64,000 bases of DNA, taken from NCBI RefSeq assembly GCF_031822435.1, contig NZ_JAVQLW010000001.1, forward strand, positions 1,371,501 to 1,435,500. The letters are read 5' to 3'. This document shows, piece by piece, positions 41,910 through 50,171 of this stretch. The notes beneath the pieces were generated by a model. The model worked only from the letters and a program-made list of their open reading frames with translations. It was not told where the DNA came from and made no database searches. The stretch is from Paracoccus sp. MBLB3053 (lineage in GTDB: Bacteria > Pseudomonadota > Alphaproteobacteria > Rhodobacterales > Rhodobacteraceae). The position numbers and the translations under genes were made by a program. Each line of letters starts with the position of its first letter. Position 1 is the first letter of the stretch.

Positions 41910-44264
41910 ATGACCAATGTCGGCGCGCTGAAGGCGACGCTCTCGCTCGATGCTGCCGGGTTCGCCTCGGGGCTCCGGGGCGCAAAGACCGAGATCTCGG
42001 GGCTGAAGAAGACCGCCGAGGACGCCTCGCGCGGGTTGCGCGCGGCGGCCGGCGCGAATGCCAACCTGGTCTCGCAGTTCAACGATATTGGGGTGATGCT
42101 GGCGGCCGGCCAGAACCCGCTGCAGCTCGCGCTCCAGCAGGGCACCCAGATCAGCCAGGTGCTGACCCAGATGGGTGGCGGGACAGGGGCGCTGCGTGCC
42201 CTTGGTGCGGCCTTTGTCGGCATGCTGAACCCGGTCTCGCTTGCCACCATCGGGGTAATCGGCTTCGGCGCGGCGGCGGTGCAATGGCTGATGCCGGCGC
42301 AGGAGGAAGCCAAGAAGACAAAGGATTCCTTCGAGGCGCTGAAGGACAGCATGTCGAGCTACAATGACGCGCTCAGCGTCTCGCTGCTCTATACCGGGGC
42401 CTCAGAGGAGCAGTATGGCGAAGAGGCCCGCAAGGGCGCCGAGCTCGCCCGCCGGGTCATGGTGATGGAGGCGAACAAGACCCGCGACGCGGTCTCGGCC
42501 ATCATGGCCAAGGCCTATGCCGATGCAGGGTTTGAGGCCTTCGGCGAGCGCGGCATCGACGGGGCGGGCCGGATCGAGTCGAGCAACGTCGCCGAAGCGG
42601 CCCTGCGCCTCGGGCTTGGCGACCAGAGCTGGAGCGATACTCTCTTCGCCTATGGCGGGGTGAGCCGCGAGAACCTCGCCATGGCCGAGGCGCTCGGCAA
42701 CACGCTGCGCGAGATCTACAGCTATGTGAACCAGCCGATCGCGGAGGGCGGGCTCGATGATTACCTGACCGGCCTGCGCGAGCGGCTCGACGAATACTCC
42801 GAGCAGCTCCGGAAGCTGAAGGAATCGGGCGCGGACGAATCCGCCCTTGTCGCGCTCGACGAGAAGATGATCCCGCTGCAGCGCGCGCTTCTCGAAGGCG
42901 AGGCGAAGCGGGCCGAGATCCGCGCCGCCGATGCCGCCAAGGCCAATGAGCTGCTCGCCACCTTCGAGGCCCAGCTCTACATGAACCAGCTGATCACCGA
43001 GCACGGCAAGGACTCGCTCGAGGTGCGCCAGGCCGAGCTCGATGCCGAATATGACAAGCAGGTCGCGGCGATCGAAGGGCTCAATATCACCGAGGAGCAG
43101 AAGGACGCGCTCTATGACGCGCTGGCCGCACTCCATGATAACGAAAGCCAGACCCTGGCCTGGGCGGCCGCCATGGCTGAGGTCAATGCTCAGCTGCAGG
43201 GCGCCTATTCACTGATTTCGCAGATCGGCGGCGGCATGATCATGAACGCCAAGATCAACGCCGCGCGCTCGGTTCGCGAGGCCGGCGGCAGCGCCATCGA
43301 GGCCCGCCGCGCCGGCGAGCTGGCCGGACGCAAGCAGGAAATCCTGAACGGCCGCGATACGTTCGGCTCGGAATATTTCGGCATGTCGGATGACGAGCTG
43401 CAGACCCATCTCGACCAGGTCGATGCCGATTACGCGCTTCAGGACGAATGGAGCGGGCTCATCACCGAGGCGAGGAAACCGCGCGGCTCCGGACGCAAGA
43501 AAAACAGTTCGCGCAAGACCAAGACGCAGAACGGCTTCGCGCGTGCCGTCACCGAGATCGAGGGCGAGACCGCGGCCTTGCAGCGCCAGGCCGAGGCCTT
43601 GGCCGAAGTCACCGCCGTCGGGGGCGATTGGGAACGCGCGCTGAAGGTGATCGAGGAAGAGCAGAAGCTCCTGAACGACGCCCAGAAGGCCGGCGAGCCG
43701 ATCACCGAGGCGCTGCGCGACCGTGTCCACCAGATGGCCGAGGCCTTTGTCGATGCCGAGGCAAAGCTCGAGCGTTTGCGCGGCAGCACCGAACAGGGCA
43801 GGGATGCCTTCCGAGATCTCTTCGGATCGGTCACCGAGGGCGCCGATGGCGTGGTGGATGCGCTGGAATCGATCATCGCCCAGATCGCCCGGATCCAGCT
43901 CGCCAAGGGAGCGATGGGGCTTCTCGACCAGACCTCATGGGGATCGGGGCTGGTCTCCGGGATCGGCAGCCTCCTGAGCTTCGATGGGGGCGGCTATACC
44001 GGCTCCGGGCCGCGCTCCGGGGGGGTTGATGGTAAGGGGGGCTACCTGGGTATCCTGCACCCGAACGAAACCGTCATCGACCACACCAAGGGGCAGGGCG
44101 GCAGTATGGTCGACGTGCGCGTCGGCGTCGACCCCGACACCGGCAACCTGACGGCCTTCGTCGAGGGCGTAAGCGGCGGCATTACTGCGCGGGCGATCGG
44201 GGCCTATGACCAGCAGATGCCCCATCGCATGCAGCAGATCTCCATGAGGCCGAGGGCGCGATGA
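41910..44264 (+). CDS. Tail length tape-measure protein
   Basis: 784 aa (GGAGG before ATG). N-terminal GALKATLSLDAAGFASGLRG and FNDIGVMLAAGQNPLQLALQ are hallmark tape-measure motifs; a hydrophobic segment lies near residues 105-130. Long helical regions follow, and the C-terminus (SFDGGGYTGSGPRSGGVDG) is typical. Sets tail length and helps DNA entry. Confidence 0.93.
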   Translation: MTNVGALKATLSLDAAGFASGLRGAKTEISGLKKTAEDASRGLRAAAGANANLVSQFNDIGVMLAAGQNPLQLALQQGTQISQVLTQMGGGTGALRALGAAFVGMLNPVSLATIGVIGFGAAAVQWLMPAQEEAKKTKDSFEALKDSMSSYNDALSVSLLYTGASEEQYGEEARKGAELARRVMVMEANKTRDAVSAIMAKAYADAGFEAFGERGIDGAGRIESSNVAEAALRLGLGDQSWSDTLFAYGGVSRENLAMAEALGNTLREIYSYVNQPIAEGGLDDYLTGLRERLDEYSEQLRKLKESGADESALVALDEKMIPLQRALLEGEAKRAEIRAADAAKANELLATFEAQLYMNQLITEHGKDSLEVRQAELDAEYDKQVAAIEGLNITEEQKDALYDALAALHDNESQTLAWAAAMAEVNAQLQGAYSLISQIGGGMIMNAKINAARSVREAGGSAIEARRAGELAGRKQEILNGRDTFGSEYFGMSDDELQTHLDQVDADYALQDEWSGLITEARKPRGSGRKKNSSRKTKTQNGFARAVTEIEGETAALQRQAEALAEVTAVGGDWERALKVIEEEQKLLNDAQKAGEPITEALRDRVHQMAEAFVDAEAKLERLRGSTEQGRDAFRDLFGSVTEGADGVVDALESIIAQIARIQLAKGAMGLLDQTSWGSGLVSGIGSLLSFDGGGYTGSGPRSGGVDGKGGYLGILHPNETVIDHTKGQGGSMVDVRVGVDPDTGNLTAFVEGVSGGITARAIGAYDQQMPHRMQQISMRPRAR

Positions 44265-44893
44265 CCGTCTCTTTCCCATATACTCTTGCCCATTTCGCCA
44301 ACCAGCTCGAGCTGACCAGCGTCCGGCCTGAGCTGCTGCGCTTTGACGAGCAGTCCGGATCTGGCGATGGCCGGATCTGGGCGGCGCAGCTGGCGCGGCC
44401 GCTCTGGCAGGTGTCGGGCGCGCTGCGCCCACGGTCTGCGGCCAAGGCGCGCGAGATCAATGCCAAGGCGGCGGCGCTCGATGGCAGCAACAAGACCTTC
44501 GTCTGGGCCAATCCCGTCTATGCGCCCGCTGCGGGGGCGACCACGCTTCCCGGCGTGACCGTGTCGGCGATCGCCTCCGAGCGCGGGCGGATTTCTCTTA
44601 CCGGGCTGCCATCCGGTCGCGTGGTGACAGCGGGCGACTATCTCTCGATCGGCTATTCCGGGCGCTATTATTTCGGCGCCTTCGCCGAGACCCTGACCGC
44701 GAATGGCTCCGGCAATATCGCCAATATCGAGATCCGGCCCTATCTGCCGCTCGGGATCTCGGCCGGGGCGGTGGTGGAGTTAGGGCAGCCGAAGATGTTC
44801 GCCTTCATCCCGCCCGGAGGCTTCACGCCCTTCGAGGAAACACCGGACGGCAATGCCGTCGGCGCTTCGATCAGGTTGCTGCAGAAACCATGA
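44261..44893 (+). CDS. Minor tail protein, GpM-like
   Basis: 210 aa, overlapping tape measure and next gene by 4 bp. GRIWAAQLARPLWQVSGAL, NPVYAPAAGATTLPGV and AGDYLSIGYSGRYYFGAF visible. In the slot of lambda gpM, at the tail tip. Family assignment by position and general pattern. Confidence 0.7.
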   Translation: MTVSFPYTLAHFANQLELTSVRPELLRFDEQSGSGDGRIWAAQLARPLWQVSGALRPRSAAKAREINAKAAALDGSNKTFVWANPVYAPAAGATTLPGVTVSAIASERGRISLTGLPSGRVVTAGDYLSIGYSGRYYFGAFAETLTANGSGNIANIEIRPYLPLGISAGAVVELGQPKMFAFIPPGGFTPFEETPDGNAVGASIRLLQKP

Positions 44894-45510
44894 AAAACTA
44901 CGACACCGCCTTTCAACTCTCGCTCGCGGCAGCGCGGGAGAGCGGCATTGCGCCGGTCTATTTCGCCCGCTTCGTCGCCAAGAACCGCGACACCGGCGCG
45001 AACGAGTTCCTAGGCTTCTGGTCCGGCGACGAGACGATCACGCTCGATGTCGAGAACCCGACCGGTGGCGTGCAGACCCGGACCTATGTCGGGGGCTGCA
45101 ACCTCTCGGTCACTGGCCTGAAATACGTGGCCGACCTGACCGACGTGCCGGTGACGGCCAGCCTGTCGCAGATCGCGGATGCGGCCCAGCAGCTGGTGCG
45201 CGGCTATGACGTGCGGCTTGCCTATGTCGAGATCCATGCCACGACCTGGACGGGCGGTGCGCTGACCAGCATCCCGCAGCTCGAATGGGTCGGGATCGTG
45301 GATGACGCCCCCGTCACGACGCCGGCGGCGGGAAGCGAGGGCAGCATCGAGCTGACGGTGCGCTCGGAGATCATGACCATGCTGACCGCGACCAACCCGG
45401 CGAAATCCTCGAACGCGCATCAGAACAGGCGCGCGGCCGGGGATCGGTTCAGCCGGTTTTCCGGCGTCATCGCGAGCAGGAGGGTGCAATGGTATCATCG
45501 GGACGACTGA
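44890..45510 (+). CDS. Minor tail protein, GpL/DUF2163-like
   Basis: 206 aa. IAPVYFARFVAKNRDTGANEF, RTYVGGCNLSVTGLKYV and VRLAYVEIHATTW visible. Occupies the gpL slot before the NlpC/P60-like gene, overlapping it by 22 bp. Tail-tip component. Confidence 0.7.
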   Translation: MKNYDTAFQLSLAAARESGIAPVYFARFVAKNRDTGANEFLGFWSGDETITLDVENPTGGVQTRTYVGGCNLSVTGLKYVADLTDVPVTASLSQIADAAQQLVRGYDVRLAYVEIHATTWTGGALTSIPQLEWVGIVDDAPVTTPAAGSEGSIELTVRSEIMTMLTATNPAKSSNAHQNRRAAGDRFSRFSGVIASRRVQWYHRDD

Positions 45511-45923
45511 CCCGCCTTCCCGACTGGCGCGCGCGCTTCGCGGCCGAAATGGACCGGCAGCGCTGCTTGCCCTTTGCCTGGGGCCGGCAGGATTGCGTGA
45601 TCGGGCTGGCCTGCGGGGCCGTCGAGGCGATCACCGGGGCCGATCTCGCCGTGGGCTGGCGCAGCAAGTACAAGTCGCCAAAGAGCGCGCTGAAGGCGCT
45701 CAGGGCCAAGGGATACGATGGCGTCGCGGAGCTGGTCGCGGGTCATCTGCCCGAGATCGAACCCGCCCTGGCCCGGATCGGGGACCTTGCGCTGATCGAA
45801 GATGACGGCCCGCTCGGCCATGCGATCGGCATTGTCGATGCCTCGGGCCTGATCGTGATCACCGAGACCGGTCACGGCCGTGCGCCGCGTGATCGCATGA
45901 CCCGCGCCTTTCAAGTCGGATAG
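45489..45923 (+). CDS. Tail-tip NlpC/P60-like protein (DUF6950)
   Basis: 144 aa. The papain-like motif FAWGRQDCVIG gives Cys36, and GHAIGIVD gives His near 111. The family sits in the lambda gpK slot and is presumed to cut peptidoglycan during infection or act in tip assembly. Confidence 0.82.
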   Translation: MVSSGRLTRLPDWRARFAAEMDRQRCLPFAWGRQDCVIGLACGAVEAITGADLAVGWRSKYKSPKSALKALRAKGYDGVAELVAGHLPEIEPALARIGDLALIEDDGPLGHAIGIVDASGLIVITETGHGRAPRDRMTRAFQVG

Positions 45924-45929
45924 CACTTC

Positions 45930-48900
45930 ATGACATTCCTGGTCTTCCTGACCGCAGCGCTCGCGCTGGCGGCCGGTCCTGCACATGCGGGCCCCGTGAT
46001 GGGCATCGCGGCCTGGGTGGGCAGCACGCTGGCCGCCGGCGGCATCGGTGCTGCGTTGCTGAATCTGGGGCTGGGGCTTGCGGGCTCGCTGATCACCTCG
46101 GCGCTCGCCAAGGCGAAGCTGGGCAAGCAAGGCGTCAACGTCAATTTCGACGTGCAGTTCGGCGATGACCTGCCCTTGTCCTTCACGCTCGGCGATTACG
46201 TGACGGCCGGGAAGCGGAAATACATCGGAAGCTGGGGCAAGAATAACCGCTACATCACCGAGGTCATCGAGATCTCGTCCCTGCCGCAACCCGGCCTGAA
46301 TGCGGTCTGGGTCGATGACGAGCTGGGCACCGTTCTCTGGGGCGAGGAAGACGATAACGGCACCGGCTACAACCTCGGCCATCCGATCACCAATTACGAT
46401 GATGACGGCCACCGCATGTGGATCAGGTGGCATGACGGCACGCAGGCGGCGGCCGATACCATGCTGGTCAATCTTTTCAGCACCGATCCGGACTATCCCT
46501 GGAGCGCGGCGGCCATCGGCACCGGCAAGACCTATGTCGTGATCACCACGCGCTATGACAGCGACACGCTGACCAGCTACCCGGCCTTCATGTTCCAGCC
46601 GGCGCCGCTGGCGCTTTACGACATCCGCAAGGACAGCACGAATGGTGGTTCCGGCACGCATCGCTGGAATGATCGTTCGACCTGGGAGCCGAGCCGCAAC
46701 CCGGTCGTCATCGCCTACAACATCATCCGTGGCATCTATTACGGCAGCGAGTGGGTCTGGGGCGGCAAGAACCTCGCGTCTTGGCGTCTGCCCGCTGCCG
46801 AATGGATCGTGGCGGCAAACGAGGCGCAGGCCCCGGTCGCGCTGGCGGATGGTTCGAACGAGGCGGCCTACCGCGTCGGGCTGGAAGTCACGGCCGACAT
46901 GGAACCGGCCGATGTGCTGGAAGAGATCGCGCGCTGCGCCAACCTGCGCTTTCCCGAGGTGGGCGGGCGCATCAAGGTCGTCTGCGGTCTTCCCGGTGCT
47001 GCCGTCTTCTCCTTCACCGACGAGGACGTGGTGATCACCGAGGGGCAGAGCTTCAAGCCCTTCACCCCGCTTTCGGAAACTTACAACGCCATTTCCGCGA
47101 CCTATCCCGAGCCGGTCGAGAAATGGACGATGAAGGATGCCGGCGAATATGTCGCGGCGGATCTCACCGCCGCAGATGGCGGGCGCTACCTGCCGCTGTC
47201 GGTCAGCTACCCCGCCGCGCCCTATGGCAAGCAGGTGCAGCGCCTCAAGCGGGCGCAGCTGCGTGACTTCCGCAGGGTGCGGAGACATCAGTTCCACCTG
47301 CCGCCCGATGCCTATGCGCTCGAACCGGGCGTCGACATGGTGTCCTGGACCAGCGCGCGCAACGGTTACATCAACAAGCTCTTCGTGGTTGAGGAAGTCG
47401 CCAAGACGCCGGGGATGCTCGTTGCCGTCACGCTGCGCGAGGTCGACCCGTCCGATTACGACTGGTCATCCGATTTCGAGGTGGAAGTCACGGCGACCCC
47501 GCCGAAAGTGCCGCGCCCGGTCTTGCAGACCGTCACGGGCTTCGGGGTCGAGGCAGTCCTGATCCATGACAGCAACGGCGAGGCCCGCCGCGTGGCGATC
47601 CGCGTCTGGTGCGACGGCGATGAGGTCGGCGTGACCGGGATGCGGGTCCAGGTCCGGAAGGCGGGGGAAACGGATGCGGTTATTGACGGCGTGATGCCGT
47701 GGCGAGATCCGCACAGCTGGTATGTCCATAACGTCGCGCAGCGCACATCCTACCAGGTCAGGGGGCAGCTCGTTTCCAACATTGCCCCGATCGGCATCTG
47801 GACCACGTGGCAGCCGGTGACGACCGGCGCGATCTACCTGACCGACGACGATTTTGAAGACAGCATCACGAGCCTCTTTGAAAGCGCGGGCCTCAAGGCG
47901 ACCTATGATATCGAGGATCGGTCAACCCCCGGCGCATTCGTCGGGCAATTGGCGTGGTCGCGGGCGGATAATTCGCTTTACGAATGGGACGGCACGCAAT
48001 GGATCCACTTCATCGCGCGCAGCCTTGAGGGCGTCCTCGACGAGACCTATTTCGCCGCCTCGATGCGCCCGCCGCGGCTGGTGGTTTCGCTGCCAGCCTC
48101 GGGCATCGGTGTGGGCGATCTGGTCGTGCTGCTCTCGACGGGTCGGCTCTATCGCTGGACCGGAACGACATGGGTCGACCAGAACGCGGCCGACCAGATC
48201 GTCGGGCAGCTGACTGCGGCCCAGATCGCAGCCGGGGCAATCGGCGTCGACCAGCTCGCAGCAAGGGTCATGGTTGCGAGCAAGGTGGCGATCACGGCCT
48301 TCGACAACCTGGTGCTCGACAACCAGATGCAAGACCTGGCGAGCTGGGGCACGAACGCCACGGCGACATGGGTCACGCATAACCCGAGTGGTGGCGTGAC
48401 GACGGCGCAGGCGCAATGCCGTGGCACATTCGTGGTAAATCCGCGCCCGGACAACACGCTCACCTCGATCACAAGCGATTGGGCCAGCATCTCGCCGGGT
48501 GACGAGATCTTCGCATCTTGTCGGATCGGGGCGACGGCGGCGCATAGCTCGCGGCTGATCCTGCAGTTTGCGGATCTCTCCGGGGCGATCCTCGGCGCTG
48601 CTGCGGTCGCCAAGACCTCGATGACCTGGGGCCGGATCAGCACCTCTGGGGTCGCGCCCGAGGGTGCGGTGCTGGTACGCATCGTCCTGCGCGTCGATGA
48701 CGCGGGCTATGCCGCCGGCGGATCGATCGTCTTCTCGCAGCCCGTCATGCGACGCAAAGGCGTGGGCGAGCTGATCGTCGACGGCACGATCAAGGGCACC
48801 CACATGGTCGCCCAGACCATCACCGGCGGGCTTCTCGCCTCCACCGGGATCATCACCGGTTCGGCCCAGATCGACGGGGCGATTGTCACCCGGGCGCATA

Positions 48901-49325
48901 TCCAGACGCTTGCGGTCGACACGCTGCGGCTCGCGGATAACGCGGTGACGGTCCCGGTCGGGGCCACGAATTCGTCCGACCTGCGGCTTTACCCTGCGAC
49001 GGGCGAGGTGACGCTGCTTTCGGTCTCAATGGTCAGGGAGGGGGCGCCGACAATGCTTTGGGCCACGGCCCAAATCGGCGGATACATCACCTCATCGATC
49101 GCGATGTTCCGGCTCTACCGCGACAGCACGATGATCGCGCAGTTCCCCTCGGTCTCGGGCAATGACGGCGCCCAGACCTCGGCCACCTTCGCCTTCCGGG
49201 ATGCCAATCTCGGGACCGGGGCCACCACCTACAGCCTGCGCGTCGAGCGCTTCACCTCGGGCGAATATACCGGCGACCCGCAGATTGTGAACCGCTCGCT
49301 GGTGGCGATGCATGTGAAGAAATGA
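45930..49325 (+). CDS. Host-specificity / tail tip attachment protein, GpJ-like
   Basis: 1131 aa. A hydrophobic N-terminal region (about 1-65) is followed by a baseplate-hub core (NVNFDVQFGDDLPLSFTLGD, FPEVGGRIKVVCGLPG, YPEPVEKWTMKDAGEYVAADL). Fibronectin-like and DUF1983-type segments follow (ITGGLLASTGIITGSAQIDG). Central tail tip that contacts the receptor. Confidence 0.92.
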   Translation: MTFLVFLTAALALAAGPAHAGPVMGIAAWVGSTLAAGGIGAALLNLGLGLAGSLITSALAKAKLGKQGVNVNFDVQFGDDLPLSFTLGDYVTAGKRKYIGSWGKNNRYITEVIEISSLPQPGLNAVWVDDELGTVLWGEEDDNGTGYNLGHPITNYDDDGHRMWIRWHDGTQAAADTMLVNLFSTDPDYPWSAAAIGTGKTYVVITTRYDSDTLTSYPAFMFQPAPLALYDIRKDSTNGGSGTHRWNDRSTWEPSRNPVVIAYNIIRGIYYGSEWVWGGKNLASWRLPAAEWIVAANEAQAPVALADGSNEAAYRVGLEVTADMEPADVLEEIARCANLRFPEVGGRIKVVCGLPGAAVFSFTDEDVVITEGQSFKPFTPLSETYNAISATYPEPVEKWTMKDAGEYVAADLTAADGGRYLPLSVSYPAAPYGKQVQRLKRAQLRDFRRVRRHQFHLPPDAYALEPGVDMVSWTSARNGYINKLFVVEEVAKTPGMLVAVTLREVDPSDYDWSSDFEVEVTATPPKVPRPVLQTVTGFGVEAVLIHDSNGEARRVAIRVWCDGDEVGVTGMRVQVRKAGETDAVIDGVMPWRDPHSWYVHNVAQRTSYQVRGQLVSNIAPIGIWTTWQPVTTGAIYLTDDDFEDSITSLFESAGLKATYDIEDRSTPGAFVGQLAWSRADNSLYEWDGTQWIHFIARSLEGVLDETYFAASMRPPRLVVSLPASGIGVGDLVVLLSTGRLYRWTGTTWVDQNAADQIVGQLTAAQIAAGAIGVDQLAARVMVASKVAITAFDNLVLDNQMQDLASWGTNATATWVTHNPSGGVTTAQAQCRGTFVVNPRPDNTLTSITSDWASISPGDEIFASCRIGATAAHSSRLILQFADLSGAILGAAAVAKTSMTWGRISTSGVAPEGAVLVRIVLRVDDAGYAAGGSIVFSQPVMRRKGVGELIVDGTIKGTHMVAQTITGGLLASTGIITGSAQIDGAIVTRAHIQTLAVDTLRLADNAVTVPVGATNSSDLRLYPATGEVTLLSVSMVREGAPTMLWATAQIGGYITSSIAMFRLYRDSTMIAQFPSVSGNDGAQTSATFAFRDANLGTGATTYSLRVERFTSGEYTGDPQIVNRSLVAMHVKK

Positions 49326-49334
49326 GGCCCAGCC

Positions 49335-49868
49335 ATGGATGAAGAGGAAGAGGCGGCCCTGCTTGCCGAAGAGGCCCGGCTTGCCGAGCTGCTGATGCAG
49401 GGCACCCCGAACCCTGTCCTGCATTATGCGGTGATCGCGCCGGATGGGCATTCCATCCTGCAAACGGGGACCTGTCCGGCGGACATGGTCGAGCTGCAGG
49501 GTGGCGCCCTCTTTTCACTCGAGGCACCCGGGGATGTCACCGACGGCACGCATTATTGGGATGGCGAGGCATTCACCGCCTATCCGGTCAGACCCGGCCC
49601 CTGGGCGGCTTTCGACTTCGAGGCAGGCGCCTGGACCGATCCGCGCAGCGAAGCCGATCTCGCGGCCGAGCGGGCAGAGGCCTTCACCATCCTGCGCATC
49701 GCCCGCGATCGTCGCCTTGCCGCCTGCGACTGGACGCAGGTTCCGGACAATGCGCTCAGCGAGGTCGAGCGCGAGGCCTGGCGGGTCTATCGGCAAGCCC
49801 TGCGCGATGTCCCCGAGATGACCACCGATCCGACCAGCCCGAGCTGGCCGGTTCCCCCCGCATCCTGA
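49335..49868 (+). CDS. Tail fibre assembly-type protein
   Basis: 177 aa. Acidic N-terminus (MDEEEEAALLAEEARLAELL). The C-terminal motif LAACDWTQVPDNALSEVERE, AWRVYRQALRDVP and WPVPP is the usual ending of tail fibre assembly or adaptor proteins. Located between gpJ-like and the tailspike. Confidence 0.8.
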   Translation: MDEEEEAALLAEEARLAELLMQGTPNPVLHYAVIAPDGHSILQTGTCPADMVELQGGALFSLEAPGDVTDGTHYWDGEAFTAYPVRPGPWAAFDFEAGAWTDPRSEADLAAERAEAFTILRIARDRRLAACDWTQVPDNALSEVEREAWRVYRQALRDVPEMTTDPTSPSWPVPPAS

Positions 49869-49883
49869 AGCGAGACCCCCGAC

Positions 49884-50171
49884 ATGACCATTCTCACCCA
49901 CCGGCGCGGCACCCGCCGGGTCTATTCCTTCATCCCCGAGACCGAGGAGGGCGAGGCCGCCGATCTCGCCGAGGCGAGCGGCGAGCTGCGCGTCTCGGCC
50001 GAGGGGATCTGCATTCCGCTTACCGGCACCATCGAGGAGGGCGCGCTGCAGGTCGACCTGCAGCCGCTCGATCTGCCGGCCGGGCAATATACCGCATCGC
50101 TCTATTTCGACTGGGGGCAGGGGCCCGAATTCGAGGGCGATCTCATCATCGACATTTCCGAGGGCTGCTGA
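49884..50171 (+). CDS. Hypothetical tail protein
   Basis: 95 aa, acidic and beta-rich (GELRVSAEGICIPLTGTIEE, LPAGQYTASLYFDWGQGPEF). Possibly a small BppU-like domain protein of the tail tip. Overlaps the tailspike ATG by one base. Confidence 0.6.
   Translation: MTILTHRRGTRRVYSFIPETEEGEAADLAEASGELRVSAEGICIPLTGTIEEGALQVDLQPLDLPAGQYTASLYFDWGQGPEFEGDLIIDISEGC

Noticed and set aside
45495..47297. Minus-strand open frame of 600 codons opposite the gpJ-like gene
   Set aside because: Antisense of a convincing tail gene; biased composition and no domains.
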